Counted from the first letter of the stretch, positions 25,516-35,146 are shown. The stretch: 64,000 bases of DNA from Shewanella frigidimarina (GCF_003797125.1 NZ_RKKE01000011.1:1-64000); one strand, 5' to 3'. Numbers and translations: made by a program. Notes: a model not told the origin generated them from the letters alone.

Positions 25516-26028
25516 TTATCTTGGGGCAAACACCCTGCGACAACCCAAATACAAAATAGATAATACTGATTCACACAATATAGAGATCAATAACCCTAGC
25601 AGCAACCCAATGGCAATCGCCTCTGGTTTCAATAAAATTACATGGCTATAAGCCTGCCAGACCTCAGCTTGAATGTCTTTTTGTGGGGCTAATGCTATTT
25701 GCTGATAAGGACTATAACTGTGTTGATTAAAACGGCCCAACGCTTCGGTGAGTGATGTATAACGTTGGTATATTGACTCAATACTTTCACCACCAGCACT
25801 AAAAACCGGATCGTTATTTTGTTGATAGTGGCGGATAAGTTTACTGATGTCTCCAGCAAAAAAACGGTCCGCATCACGCTGAAATTCTGCCAAACTGAGC
25901 TTAGCTTCAAGCTGATGAGCTTCAAGTCGTTGGCCGTATTGTTCGACAAACGCAGGGACTTGAATACCAATCAAGACACCACAAATAAACAACACTAAGC
26001 GAAAGTAATCCATTAAACGTCGTATCAT
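25516..26028 (-). CDS. DUF2937 membrane protein
   Basis: A 170-residue protein with one membrane segment near the start (about 8-28, LVLFICGVLIGIQVPAFVEQ) and one near the end (about 137-160, AIAIGLLLGLLISILCESVL). A roughly 100-residue soluble, probably helical part lies between. This matches the layout of DUF2937 proteins, whose role I do not know. It is not tightly linked to the neighbouring peroxiredoxin or copper genes (50 bp and 179 bp gaps). Confidence 0.7.
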   Translation of the reverse strand: MIRRLMDYFRLVLFICGVLIGIQVPAFVEQYGQRLEAHQLEAKLSLAEFQRDADRFFAGDISKLIRHYQQNNDPVFSAGGESIESIYQRYTSLTEALGRFNQHSYSPYQQIALAPQKDIQAEVWQAYSHVILLKPEAIAIGLLLGLLISILCESVLSILYLGCRRVFAPR

Positions 26029-26207
26029 GATGTCATCGAAAAATCAGTAGTAAATGAATCGTCAGAATATCACCAATTACGCAAGTAAGCATCTTGAATA
26101 AACAGATGTTAACTTACGTAATTGTGTGGCTTTTTTGAAAGTTTATGTGCCTAGCGACAAGCATCAAGGTAAGAGTGATACCTGCTTAGCATTGCTGCTA
26201 TTTAGGA

Positions 26208-26561
26208 TTACTCAACTAGTAATACCCCTTTGTACATCTGCATTTGGCAATGAAACGGATACTCTCCTTTGGCTAGCGCTGGCAGCGAAATAACCACAGA
26301 TTTGTCCAGAGGCAGCTCTTCGCTAATGTCTAAGTCAGGAAATAACAAACTGGCAGAGCAACCGGCTTTGTCCTGTCGTAAAAAGGTTAATTGTGTCGCT
26401 GTATTGGCCGGCACAGTTATCCTTGCCGGAGAGTAAACGCCGTCTTTTACCACAATAGCGTTTGTTGCTTGATGAGTGGTGGCTTTGGGTTTATATAACC
26501 AAAACCACCAAACGATAAGGGCAATCAATGCCACACAAAATAAGTTAATTAATAGCATCAT
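26208..26561 (-). CDS. Membrane-anchored cupredoxin-domain protein
   Basis: A 117-residue protein with one N-terminal membrane helix (about 2-22) followed by a plastocyanin-like domain. Likely copper ligands are Cys in KAGCSASLLF and the His-Cys-Met group in YPFHCQMQMYKGVL. It is probably anchored in the inner membrane facing the periplasm. The gene lies 6 bp downstream of copA in a MerR-copA-cupredoxin operon, which suggests that it accepts or buffers copper moved by the ATPase. AGGAG precedes the start. Confidence 0.8.
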   Translation of the reverse strand: MMLLINLFCVALIALIVWWFWLYKPKATTHQATNAIVVKDGVYSPARITVPANTATQLTFLRQDKAGCSASLLFPDLDISEELPLDKSVVISLPALAKGEYPFHCQMQMYKGVLLVE

Positions 26562-26567
26562 TCACTC

Positions 26568-28808
26568 CTAGTGTTGTTGAGGGGTAAAAAAGCGTAAACG
26601 GTTGGCATTGGTCACCACGGTTAATGATGAAAATGCCATTGCAGCACCGGCAACTACTGGGTTAAGCAATACGCCAAATACCGGAAATAACACCCCTGCA
26701 GCGAGCGGAATACCCGCCATATTGTAAATAAACGCACCAACCAGATTTTGCCTAATGTTGCCTAACGTCGCTTTACTCACCGCGATGGCATCTGCCAAAC
26801 CGTGTAGCGATCCTCGCATTAGCGTTATATCGGCACTTTCAATCGCCACGTCTGTTCCGGTGCCTATGGCAAAGCCGACATTAGCCAGAGCCAACGCTGG
26901 AGCATCATTAATGCCATCGCCGGTCATACCCACAACCTCACCTAAGGCTTGTAATTCGGCCACTTTATTGGCTTTATCTTGTGGTAATACATCGGCAAAA
27001 AAGTCATCAACACCCACTTTGGCAGCCACTGCTGCGGCTGTCGCATGGTTATCACCAGTAAGCATAATGACCTTAATGCCACTGTTTTTAAGCCTTGCGA
27101 TGGCGGCAACAGAGTCAGCTTTAATCGGGTCAGCCACTGCAATTACCGCAGCTAGTTCACCGTCGATGGCAAAATACATTGGCGTTTTGGCTTCTGCTGC
27201 TAATGCTTGTGCTTGTTGTTGATAATCGCTTAAGGCAATGCCTTTTTCGCGCATTAGTTTTTCATTACCAAATAACAACTGTGTTGATTGATATTGGGCT
27301 TGAACCCCAAAACCGGCTATTGCAGTAAACTGTTCAACATTGAATAACGCTAATCCCTTATCCGCAGCGGCTTGAACTACGGCCTGTGCAAGTGGATGCT
27401 CAGAATGTTGCTCAATACTTGCCGCCAGTTGCAATACGTTTTCTTGTTCGCGACCATTGACCACTATGATATCGGTGATTTTTGGCGCGCCTTCGGTAAT
27501 CGTGCCGGTTTTATCTAAAATCATGGTGGTAATCGTCGATGCCGTTTGCAGGGCTTCACCATTACGAATAAGCACGCCAGATTCAGCGGCTTTACCCACG
27601 CCCACCATCACCGACATGGGTGTTGCTAACCCTAACGCACACGGACAAGCGATAATTAAAATTGTCATCGCCGACACGATGGCGTATCCCATTGACGGTT
27701 CTGGACCAAAATTGAGCCATACCATGGCGCTAATAATGGCAATAATCATCATAGCGGGAACAAAATAGCCCGAAATCACATCTGCCATACGGCCAATGGG
27801 CGGTTTGGAATTTTGTGCCCGCTTAACCATAGTAATAATATGCGCCAAGGCGGTATCTTTACCGACTCGGGTAGCGGTGAAGGTAAGTGAACCTAGCTTA
27901 TTTAATGTGCCCGCGACTACGTCATCGTTAATGCCTTTTTCAACCGGAATAGGTTCACCAGTCAGCATCGACTCATCAATAAAGCTGCTGCCTTCAACGA
28001 CCACACCATCAACAGGAATTTTTTCACCTGGACGAACACTGACTTTATCGTTTAATTGCACCAGAGCAATATCGATATCGACCGCTTTACCATTGCGGAT
28101 CACTCTAGCCGTTTTAGCTTGTAAGCCAATAAGACGTTTAATGGCTGCCGAGGTTTTACCGCGCGCTTTAACCTCTAACGCAAGCCCAAGGTTGATTAAA
28201 CCAATGATCATCGCGGTTGCTTCAAAATAAACATGGCGCGCCATTTGTGGCAATAAATCTGGCGCAAGCACCACGACCATAGAATAAATCCAGGCGGTTC
28301 CGGTACCTAAGGCGATTAAGGTATCCATATTGGCGCTATGATTAATAAATGACTTCCAAGCGCCAGAATAAAAATGCTTACCCGAGACAAACATTATCCC
28401 TAAGGTGAGCACACCAATTGCGCCCCAAACCAGCTGTTGCATTGGGCTGGTAACGGTCATTTCACCAATCAATAAACCATAGATCATCAGTGGAATACCC
28501 ACTGCTAATGCAACGACTGTGTGTTTGATTAAGCTTTTATAGTAGGCAGCATCGGCCTGTTCTTTCTCATCAATGGCATCTGCACCACCTTGATCGTTAA
28601 TCACAATTGCGTGGTAACCGGCTTGTTCAACAGCATCAAGTAAACGAGCAACGTCAACCTCTCCGGTGACCATCACACTGCGATCAGCAAAGTTCATTTC
28701 AGCCTGCTCTACTTGCGCGACTGTTTTAAGGGCTTTCTCAATTTTGCCAACACAGCTGGCACAACCTGCACCCTCTATCAATAATTGTGTTGTTGTTTGG
28801 GTATTCAT
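26568..28808 (-). CDS. copA: Copper-transporting P1B-type ATPase
   Basis: Exports Cu(I) from the cytoplasm using ATP. The 746 residues start with a single heavy-metal-binding domain (GAGCASCVGKIEKAL), followed by two extra N-terminal helices, the actuator domain (SMLTGEPIPVEKG), the metal-binding CPC in IIACPCALGLATP, the phosphorylation site DKTGTITEG, the nucleotide-binding HP (SEHPLA) and GDGINDAPALA. The final helices have the Asn/Tyr (FIYNMAG) and MAFSSLTVV (Met-Ser-Ser) residues of Cu(I) pumps. The ATG at 28808 follows GGAG by 8 nt and overlaps the regulator stop codon by one base. Confidence 0.93.
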   Translation of the reverse strand: MNTQTTTQLLIEGAGCASCVGKIEKALKTVAQVEQAEMNFADRSVMVTGEVDVARLLDAVEQAGYHAIVINDQGGADAIDEKEQADAAYYKSLIKHTVVALAVGIPLMIYGLLIGEMTVTSPMQQLVWGAIGVLTLGIMFVSGKHFYSGAWKSFINHSANMDTLIALGTGTAWIYSMVVVLAPDLLPQMARHVYFEATAMIIGLINLGLALEVKARGKTSAAIKRLIGLQAKTARVIRNGKAVDIDIALVQLNDKVSVRPGEKIPVDGVVVEGSSFIDESMLTGEPIPVEKGINDDVVAGTLNKLGSLTFTATRVGKDTALAHIITMVKRAQNSKPPIGRMADVISGYFVPAMMIIAIISAMVWLNFGPEPSMGYAIVSAMTILIIACPCALGLATPMSVMVGVGKAAESGVLIRNGEALQTASTITTMILDKTGTITEGAPKITDIIVVNGREQENVLQLAASIEQHSEHPLAQAVVQAAADKGLALFNVEQFTAIAGFGVQAQYQSTQLLFGNEKLMREKGIALSDYQQQAQALAAEAKTPMYFAIDGELAAVIAVADPIKADSVAAIARLKNSGIKVIMLTGDNHATAAAVAAKVGVDDFFADVLPQDKANKVAELQALGEVVGMTGDGINDAPALALANVGFAIGTGTDVAIESADITLMRGSLHGLADAIAVSKATLGNIRQNLVGAFIYNMAGIPLAAGVLFPVFGVLLNPVVAGAAMAFSSLTVVTNANRLRFFTPQQH

Positions 28809-29254
28809 CACAAAGACTCCTTATCACTAACCTGACAAGGGGTTTCATGGTTTGGATCAAATCCCTCAATCAAGTGACAAATCATGGCACCTGTAGGCGC
28901 CAATGCTGGCAGATTTTCCCACTCACTTACGGCTTGAGTCAGCTTATTACGTAGCTTTAACGTTTCATTAAACAGTATTTCAGTTTCGGCCAACTTTTGG
29001 CTAATAAGCTGCTTCACCATGGTACAAGCGCTTTCACCGTGATCAGTTTTGGAAAAAATCACTTTAATTTCATCCACCGAAAAACCTAAGTTTCTGGCAC
29101 TCATAATAAATCGCATCCGCGACACTTCTTTGTCACGATAGTATTTATAACCATTGCTAGGCGATTTTGTTGGTGCGAGCAGGCCGATTCGGGTGTAAAA
29201 ACGAATTGTGTCTGTGGTAACACCCAATAACGTCGCGAGTTCACTGACTTGCAT
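28808..29254 (-). CDS. MerR-family metal-responsive regulator, probably of copper export
   Basis: 148 residues: winged helix-turn-helix (MQVSELATLLGVTTDTIRFY, YTRIGLLAP, RMRFIMSARNLGFS), a dimerisation helix, and a metal-binding end. Candidate ligands are Cys in GESACTMV and the Cys/His cluster ICHLIEGFDPNHETPC. The cysteine spacing is closer to the ZntR/CadR kind than to the classical CueR loop, so the sensed metal is not certain; the adjacent copper pump argues for copper. AAGGAG stands 5 nt before the ATG at 29254, which rules out the upstream TTG. It is first in an operon with copA and the cupredoxin gene. Confidence 0.8.
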   Translation of the reverse strand: MQVSELATLLGVTTDTIRFYTRIGLLAPTKSPSNGYKYYRDKEVSRMRFIMSARNLGFSVDEIKVIFSKTDHGESACTMVKQLISQKLAETEILFNETLKLRNKLTQAVSEWENLPALAPTGAMICHLIEGFDPNHETPCQVSDKESL

Positions 29255-29327
29255 AATCACTCCTTGGGGTAACAACTTTATTGAAAAATAAGATCTACAT
29301 AAATAAATCTACTGAGCATATGCAACG

Positions 29328-29358
29328 ACTGTAAACCTATGTCTTACACCCATGTCAA
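29328..29358 (-). promoter_or_regulatory. MerR-type promoter/operator of the copper operon
   Basis: On the minus strand a TTGACA -35 element (29358-29353) and a TACAGT -10 element (29333-29328) are separated by exactly 19 bp, the over-long spacer that MerR proteins activate by twisting DNA. The spacer holds an imperfect dyad (ACATGGGTGT and ACATAGGT). It lies about 75 bp upstream of the regulator start. Confidence 0.7.
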
Positions 29359-29376
29359 GCAGCTAGCAACCCTGAA

Positions 29377-29412
29377 AATAAAAAACGCCAATATGATCAC
29401 TCATGTTGGCGT
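29377..29412 (-). terminator. Rho-independent terminator of dkgB
   Basis: ACGCCAA pairs with TTGGCGT, with extra pairing inside. On the minus strand it is followed by TTTTTATTTT, about 95 bp past the dkgB stop. Confidence 0.7.
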
Positions 29413-29506
29413 GGATACTTGCTATACAAATCATCTAAAACTGAGTGCGAACTCCGTGGCCACTTAAGCCATTGGCTCGTTCGCTAATGGATCATTTTCT
29501 GATAGA

Positions 29507-30313
29507 TTATTGATCCCAATCAGGGCTAAAATCTGGCGCAGCTACACGATGATTTCGATCTAATTTATCGATCGCCGCCATGTCTTCAGACGGAAGCGAT
29601 AACGCTAATGAGGCCATATTAGCTTGCACATTTACCAGCTTAGTTGACGATGGAATGGTCACATAACCTTTTTGACGCATCCACACTAATACCGTTTGAG
29701 CGGGTGTCATTTGATGCTTTTTCGCAATCGCGACAATAGTGTCATCAGTTAATACCGCACCATAGGCAAACGGCATATAACCTGTAACCATAATATTGTG
29801 CTGCTGACAGAATTCGACCAGTCGATTATTTTGCAAATATGGATGTACTTCAACCTGATTGGTAAATATTGCGTCTGCACCTAAAATCTCAATCGCTTGT
29901 GTCACCTGGACAATAGTGAAATTAGACACGCCAATGTGCTTCGCCAAACCAGCATCTTGCACCTCTTTTAATGCCAGCAAATACTCTCGCATGGGTACGG
30001 AATCATCACGTAAGGGCCAATGTATCAGTAACAAATCCACATAGTCGGTTTGCAATAAAGCCAAGCTGTCATGCACGCTTTGAATCAGTTGGTCGTGGGC
30101 AAAGCGATCTGTCCACACCTTAGTGGTGAGGAAAATATCAGCTCTTGCGATACCCGATGCGTTAATTGCATCACCAACTTGTTTCTCATTGGCGTAAATC
30201 TGAGCGGTATCAATGTGGCGAGAACCCTGCTTTAGCGCCATTAACACTGAATCAAATGCCAGTTGATCTTTAAGTCTGAAGGTACCTGTGCCTAACAATG
30301 GAATAGTGGTCAT
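29507..30313 (-). CDS. dkgB: Aldo/keto reductase, DkgB type
   Basis: A 268-residue NADPH-dependent reductase of the (beta/alpha)8 barrel fold. E. coli DkgB reduces 2,5-diketo-D-gluconate, methylglyoxal and other aldehydes. Motifs: GTGTFRLKD, HIDTAQIYANEKQVG (catalytic Asp and Tyr), TTKVW (catalytic Lys), VDLLLIHWPL (catalytic His), GVSNFTI, and the cofactor loop IPSSTKLVNVQANM. Length equals that of E. coli DkgB (267). AGGAAG precedes the ATG. The LysR gene behind it (129 bp upstream) is on the same strand and may regulate it. Confidence 0.88.
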   Translation of the reverse strand: MTTIPLLGTGTFRLKDQLAFDSVLMALKQGSRHIDTAQIYANEKQVGDAINASGIARADIFLTTKVWTDRFAHDQLIQSVHDSLALLQTDYVDLLLIHWPLRDDSVPMREYLLALKEVQDAGLAKHIGVSNFTIVQVTQAIEILGADAIFTNQVEVHPYLQNNRLVEFCQQHNIMVTGYMPFAYGAVLTDDTIVAIAKKHQMTPAQTVLVWMRQKGYVTIPSSTKLVNVQANMASLALSLPSEDMAAIDKLDRNHRVAAPDFSPDWDQ

Positions 30314-30442
30314 ATTGTCTTCCTAAAAACGGTATCTGAACCAACACTGTGCGCCAACTAACAACAGAAATAAACCGTCAACCAAGCAAATCTGTTTTGC
30401 TCAAACTGCAAATATCTACACACGATTAAATTGAGCCCTTAG

Positions 30443-31324
30443 TTATAAGGTTAATCTTGGTTGAATAAACTCAATAAATGCAGAAATACGTCGCGCAACA
30501 ATAGACGATTTGTAATACACCGCATTCACTTGTTCACGTTCTATGTGAGTAAACTTCTCCGACTGAAGTATGGGCACTAACCGACCCGCCGCGAGATCAT
30601 CATTAATCATAAAACCTGAAAGACACGCAATGCCATTACCTGCCAGTGCTAGTTGACGCAAGGTTTCTCCATTGCTGGTGCTGATGGTAGGGGTAATAAC
30701 ATCGCAACCTTTTAGCGGCCAGTGATTCAATATTTTAGGTTCGGTAAACCCAAGTAACTCGTGGCAAGCCAAATCAGACACTTTTTGTGGCACACCTCTA
30801 CGCGCTAAATACTCAGCGGAGGCAACAATATGTAAGGCACTTTTACCTAATGGTCGAGCATGCAAGGTTGAGTCTGCCAGCTTACCGATTCTAATGGCCA
30901 CATCGGTACGCTTTTCAAGTAAATCGACATAGCCCTCGTTCGAGGTCAATGCTAATTCAATGTCTGGATAAGCGGCTCGAAAATCTTTCATCAAAGGCAC
31001 TAATTGATGAAACACAAACGGACTTGCCGCGTCCACACGCAAACGTCCTTGTGGTAGTTCACCACGACGTACGAGTTCATCTTCTGCGCGTTGTAATTGT
31101 TGTAATCCACCCCGAACAGATTCGACAAATTGGCGGCCTTCATCGGTTAACTCAACACGCCGAGTGGTACGATTGAGAATGGTGACCCCGAGCTGTTGCT
31201 CTATTTTACTTACCGCACGTGACACTCGTGCAACCTGAATATTGAGTGCGTCGGCCGCTGCAGAAAACCCGCCGCAGTCGACCACCATCAGCAATATATC
31301 TAAATCATCTGAACGCGTAAGCAT
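30443..31324 (-). CDS. LysR-family transcriptional regulator
   Basis: 293 residues: N-terminal helix-turn-helix (LLMVVDCGGFSAAADALNIQ, RVSRAVSKIEQQLG, LLNRTTRRVELTDEG) and a C-terminal effector-binding domain of the CrgA-like subgroup (RGELPQGRLRVDAASPFVFH, then DVAIRIGKLADSTL). GAGG precedes the ATG. It is divergent from an MFS exporter gene with a 192-bp shared region, the usual arrangement for a LysR regulator and its target; dkgB downstream is a second candidate target. The effector is unknown. Confidence 0.88.
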   Translation of the reverse strand: MLTRSDDLDILLMVVDCGGFSAAADALNIQVARVSRAVSKIEQQLGVTILNRTTRRVELTDEGRQFVESVRGGLQQLQRAEDELVRRGELPQGRLRVDAASPFVFHQLVPLMKDFRAAYPDIELALTSNEGYVDLLEKRTDVAIRIGKLADSTLHARPLGKSALHIVASAEYLARRGVPQKVSDLACHELLGFTEPKILNHWPLKGCDVITPTISTSNGETLRQLALAGNGIACLSGFMINDDLAAGRLVPILQSEKFTHIEREQVNAVYYKSSIVARRISAFIEFIQPRLTL

Positions 31325-31516
31325 GCATACCTCATCTTGTGCTGTGTCGATCTAAAGAGTCGCTCTAACATCATTGTTTATTGCATTTATAGCAAAAGTC
31401 ATTTGCTAAACATACTGTTTTTAACAACATATATCTAATCAATAATGACGCCCATCAACTGACTGACACATTTATCGCGACGGTAAATCCTAGCGACAAC
31501 CTAAGAGGAACACATT

Positions 31517-32719
31517 ATGCCGTTAGCTTTACTCGCATTGACGCTTAGCGCCTTTGCTATTGGAACCACCGAATTTGCCATTGTGGGATTAATCCCCACA
31601 ATGGCACAAGATCTGAACGTATCATTACCATCGGCTGGCTTATTGGTCAGTATTTACGCATTAGGTGTCGCCATTGGCGCACCTGTACTCACCGCATTAA
31701 CCGGTAAATGGAATCGCAAACACGTATTGCTGGCGGTAATGAGTTTATTTGTTGCGGGTAATCTATTGGCTTGGCAAGCGCCCGGTTACGAAACCTTAAT
31801 CGCTGCACGCATTATCACTGGGTTAGCCCACGGAGTATTTTTCTCTATTGGCTCAACCATTGCCACTGGGTTAGTACCCAAAGAAAAAGCTGCCAGTGCG
31901 ATTGCCATTATGTTTACGGGGTTAACCGTCGCCTTAGTGACAGGCGTCCCTTTGGGGACCTACATTGGCCAGACCTTTGGCTGGCAAGCCACTTTTTTAA
32001 CTGTCGCAATTCTTGGATTTGTAGCCTTGATTGGCAGTAGCTTGTTGGTTCCTAATAATTTACCTCAGCCACCCGCGGCAAAATTATCATCGCAATTAAA
32101 AGTACTCACTCAACCACGGTTATTACTGGTCTATGCTATTACCGCATTAGGTTATGGCGGCACATTTACGGCCTTTACTTTTTTAGCCCCCATTTTAGAG
32201 CAAGTGTCTGGTTTTGAATCTCAATCTATTGGCTTAATCATGTTGGTGTACGGGGTATCGGTCGCTATTGGTAATATTTGGGGCGGAAAAATGGCCGATA
32301 AAATGGGCCCAATTAAAGCGTTAAGTATTATTTTCAGCGGTCTTGCGACCATATTAGTGATATTTAACTTTACTGCGGTTAACCCTATTGCCGCTGTGAT
32401 CACCATTTTGGTCTGGGGCGCGTTTGCATTTGGTAATGTACCAGGGCTACAAGTTTACGTAGTTTCACTTGCACAGAAGTACACACCCGACGCCGTTGAT
32501 GTGGCTTCAGGATTAAATATTGCCGCTTTTAATGTCGGTATTGCACTTGGGTCTTGGGGTGGCGGGCTGATTGTGGCTAACGCTGGCCTAATGCATACAC
32601 CTTGGGTTGGTGCGGTGATTGTGGTTATTGCCCTAGCATTAACACGTTTCAGTGGCTCACTAGACAAGAAAACTAACGCTAGCAAGAATGCTCAAGTGAG
32701 TATTCAAGCGAGTAGTTAA
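31517..32719 (+). CDS. Major facilitator superfamily exporter (AraJ/YdhP-like, DHA1 group)
   Basis: A 400-residue inner-membrane protein with 12 predicted helices. The opening LALTLSAFAIGTTEFAIVGL matches the YdhP/AraJ/NepI exporters, and the loop 2-3 motif appears as GKWNRKHVLL. Motif C-like TGVPLGTYIGQTFGW in helix 5 indicates a drug:proton antiporter. The substrate is unknown. AGAGGAA stands before the ATG. The divergent LysR gene is its probable regulator. Confidence 0.85.
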   Translation: MPLALLALTLSAFAIGTTEFAIVGLIPTMAQDLNVSLPSAGLLVSIYALGVAIGAPVLTALTGKWNRKHVLLAVMSLFVAGNLLAWQAPGYETLIAARIITGLAHGVFFSIGSTIATGLVPKEKAASAIAIMFTGLTVALVTGVPLGTYIGQTFGWQATFLTVAILGFVALIGSSLLVPNNLPQPPAAKLSSQLKVLTQPRLLLVYAITALGYGGTFTAFTFLAPILEQVSGFESQSIGLIMLVYGVSVAIGNIWGGKMADKMGPIKALSIIFSGLATILVIFNFTAVNPIAAVITILVWGAFAFGNVPGLQVYVVSLAQKYTPDAVDVASGLNIAAFNVGIALGSWGGGLIVANAGLMHTPWVGAVIVVIALALTRFSGSLDKKTNASKNAQVSIQASS

Positions 32720-32779
32720 AAGAATAGTTAAGCAACGACATCAACGCTGATATTCAATATCACGATGGGATCGATAAGC

Positions 32780-32815
32780 ACCAATGTGAGCTCGTATCTG
32801 CGATCTCACATTGGT
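32780..32815. terminator. Hairpin between convergent MFS and LysR genes
   Basis: ACCAATGTGAG and CTCACATTGGT form an 11-bp perfect stem with a 14-nt loop. There is no T-tract, so termination may be weak or Rho-assisted. Confidence 0.45.
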
Positions 32816-32842
32816 CGCTATCATTGTGCTCACATTCAGATG

Positions 32843-33739
32843 TTATAAACCCCAGTCGGCTTTAGGTAAATGGTCCACAAACCAGTCAAATGCACGGCCT
32901 TGATGATCTTTATGCCAAGCAATGTACAAACTTTGATTTGGTCTTGGAATTGAACAGGATTTTTCAATCAATTCGCCACTATCAAAATAACATTGCACCA
33001 TGTGCCTAGGTAAAAAACCAATCCCCAAACCTTGTCGCTGTGCCGCTATTTTAGTTTCCATGGTGTTGACCCTAATCACCTGCTTACTGTTGAACATACC
33101 GCTGCTTCGAGTGGGTAAAAGTTGTGATGTATCAGCAACCACAACCGAAGCATAATCTGTTAATTTGTCGGCTTCTAATATACCATCAACAAACGCCAAT
33201 GGATGATGTGGCGCAACCGCAAACACAAATTCAATCTCGCCTATTTTATGGGTTTGAAATACACCTCTAGGTAATTCGCCAGATGCACCAATCACAATAT
33301 CGGCGCGGCGGCTATGTAATGCATCCCAACCACCACCGACGGCTTCAACATCCACACTAATGTCGACCGAATGATCTAACTGATTAAATTGTTCAATTAA
33401 TTGAAACAATACCCCCTGAGGGATAACCGTGTCGCGTGATAACCGTATTTCGGTTTCCCAGCCAGATTCTAATTGCTGCACTGAATCAACCAACCGATTG
33501 GTGGCTAACAAAATCTGCCGTCCTTGCTCTAATACAATTTTACCTGCGGGTGTCAGCTGTGCTTTTTGCTTTGTACGGTCAAATAACGCCGTGCCCATAT
33601 CATCTTCAAGTTTTTTGATGGTGTAAGTCAGTGCTGATGGCACTCGATATAACGATGCTGCTGCAGCAGCAAAACTGCCCTTACGTTCAATTGCATCTAA
33701 GGCGCGTAATGCGTCGATAGTGATCGGATTTTGCATCAT
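32843..33739 (-). CDS. LysR-family transcriptional regulator
   Basis: 298 residues with the N-terminal helix-turn-helix (ALDAIERKGSFAAAAASLYR, SALTYTIKKLEDDMG, LFDRTKQKAQLTPAG) and a periplasmic-binding-like effector domain. A strong GGAGG site precedes tandem ATG codons, so the start is one of the two. It is divergent from doxX-pirin with a 143-bp shared region and is the likely regulator of that pair; such LysR/DoxX/pirin groups are common in proteobacteria. The inducer is unknown. Confidence 0.88.
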   Translation of the reverse strand: MMQNPITIDALRALDAIERKGSFAAAAASLYRVPSALTYTIKKLEDDMGTALFDRTKQKAQLTPAGKIVLEQGRQILLATNRLVDSVQQLESGWETEIRLSRDTVIPQGVLFQLIEQFNQLDHSVDISVDVEAVGGGWDALHSRRADIVIGASGELPRGVFQTHKIGEIEFVFAVAPHHPLAFVDGILEADKLTDYASVVVADTSQLLPTRSSGMFNSKQVIRVNTMETKIAAQRQGLGIGFLPRHMVQCYFDSGELIEKSCSIPRPNQSLYIAWHKDHQGRAFDWFVDHLPKADWGL

Positions 33740-33882
33740 TCCTCCGTATTCAAATAATTTGAACCTTTACGTCAGTTTATTCCGATTTTTTATTCAATCA
33801 AGTCTCAATATACTTCTTATCAACCAGTAAGAAAGGCTCACTACAAAACAAACAATGTTTAAATTTATTGAGGATACATACC

Positions 33883-34326
33883 ATGAAAGCACTCGTTAAT
33901 CGCATCACAAATTCTACTGCAGGTTTCAGCACATTGGCATTACGCTTACCTGTTGGGATTATTTTTATGGCTCACGGCGGCCAAAAACTATTTGGTTGGT
34001 TTGGCGGTTATGGCCTTGAAGGTACAGGACAATGGATGGCATCAATTGGCATCGAACCTGGCGTGTTAATGGCTTTCTTAGCCGGTAGCGCTGAATTGGT
34101 TGGCGGACTGTTCATTCTACTAGGCTTACTGACTCGTCCTACCGCAGTTTTATTAGCATTCACCATGATTATCGCCATTGCTAGTGTACATATCAGCAAC
34201 GGTTTATTTATGGCAAATAACGGCTATGAATTTGCGTTAGCACTATTGGCCGCCAGCGTGTCACTTGCACTGTCAGGTTCAGGCAAAGTCGCAATCGATA
34301 ACGCCATTACCGCGAAATTATCTTAA
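33883..34326 (+). CDS. DoxX-family membrane protein
   Basis: 147 residues with four membrane helices. Characteristic DoxX segments are LRLPVGIIFMAHGGQKLFGWF, MAFLAGSAELVGGLFILLGL and RPTAVLLAFTMIIAIA. The biochemical role of the family is not settled. GAGG is 9-12 nt before the ATG at 33883, so the upstream TTG is not used. The gene is 50 bp upstream of the pirin gene and divergent from a LysR gene. Confidence 0.88.
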   Translation: MKALVNRITNSTAGFSTLALRLPVGIIFMAHGGQKLFGWFGGYGLEGTGQWMASIGIEPGVLMAFLAGSAELVGGLFILLGLLTRPTAVLLAFTMIIAIASVHISNGLFMANNGYEFALALLAASVSLALSGSGKVAIDNAITAKLS

Positions 34327-34376
34327 ATGAACCAAACGTCTGTTTAGTTTTTTTAATTGCGCCTTAGGAGATAGTT

Positions 34377-35072
34377 ATGATTACCTTACGTCATGCAAGC
34401 GAGCGTGGAATAGCCAACTTTGGTTGGTTAGACAGCAAACACAGTTTTTCATTTGGCAGCTACTATGATCCACAACACATGGGCTTTTCAGCACTGCGAG
34501 TCATCAATGATGACAGTGTATCTCCTAGTGCCGGATTTGCCACTCACGGCCACCGTGACATGGAAATTATCAGCTACGTACTTGAAGGCTCTATCGCCCA
34601 TAAAGACAGTGAAGGCAATGTTGAAGTATTGCCTGCTGGTGAGTTTCAATTAATGTCTGCTGGCAGTGGAATTACTCACAGTGAGTACAACGCATCAGCT
34701 ACAGAACCACTGAAATTTTTACAAATTTGGATCCAGCCAAATACCTTAGGCAATACACCTGGATACCAACAAAAAAACTTTGGTCAAGCAGTGGGGTTAA
34801 CCACGATTGCTACGCCAACGGGTGAAAACGGTACCTTGCAAATCAAGCAAAATGCGACATTGTCACAACTGATTTTGGCGCCTAAATCTGAAATAACCTA
34901 TCAGATAGCAACTGACCGTAAAATGTATGTTCATCAGGTGGCTGGCGAGCTCAATATTGAAGATCAGCAGTTAACCATAGGTGATGGCGCTAAACTCACC
35001 GACATGACCACGGTGACCTTGATTAACCCAACGGACACTCAAGCAACTGCATTGATTTTTGATTTACCCTAG
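34377..35072 (+). CDS. Pirin-family protein (YhaK-like bicupin)
   Basis: 231 residues, close to E. coli YhaK (233). Pirins bind a single iron in the N-terminal cupin; the ligand set appears as THGHRDMEIISYV (two His) and GITHSEYN (His and Glu). Opening residues RHASERGIANFGWLDSKHSF and the FGSYYDP segment are typical. Some pirins have quercetinase activity and others act as redox-sensing partners; nothing here decides between these. AGGAG precedes the ATG. It is the second gene after doxX. Confidence 0.88.
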   Translation: MITLRHASERGIANFGWLDSKHSFSFGSYYDPQHMGFSALRVINDDSVSPSAGFATHGHRDMEIISYVLEGSIAHKDSEGNVEVLPAGEFQLMSAGSGITHSEYNASATEPLKFLQIWIQPNTLGNTPGYQQKNFGQAVGLTTIATPTGENGTLQIKQNATLSQLILAPKSEITYQIATDRKMYVHQVAGELNIEDQQLTIGDGAKLTDMTTVTLINPTDTQATALIFDLP

Positions 35073-35087
35073 ATGCGCTTAGTTGAT

Positions 35088-35124
35088 GATTAAGCCTGTG
35101 ATAGTTTCCTTCACAGGCTTAATC
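35088..35124. terminator. Bidirectional terminator between pirin and PepSY genes
   Basis: A 14-bp perfect stem, GATTAAGCCTGTGA against TCACAGGCTTAATC, with a 9-nt loop between convergent genes. Confidence 0.75.
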
Positions 35125-35146
35125 GATTCAGCTTTATTACAATTCG

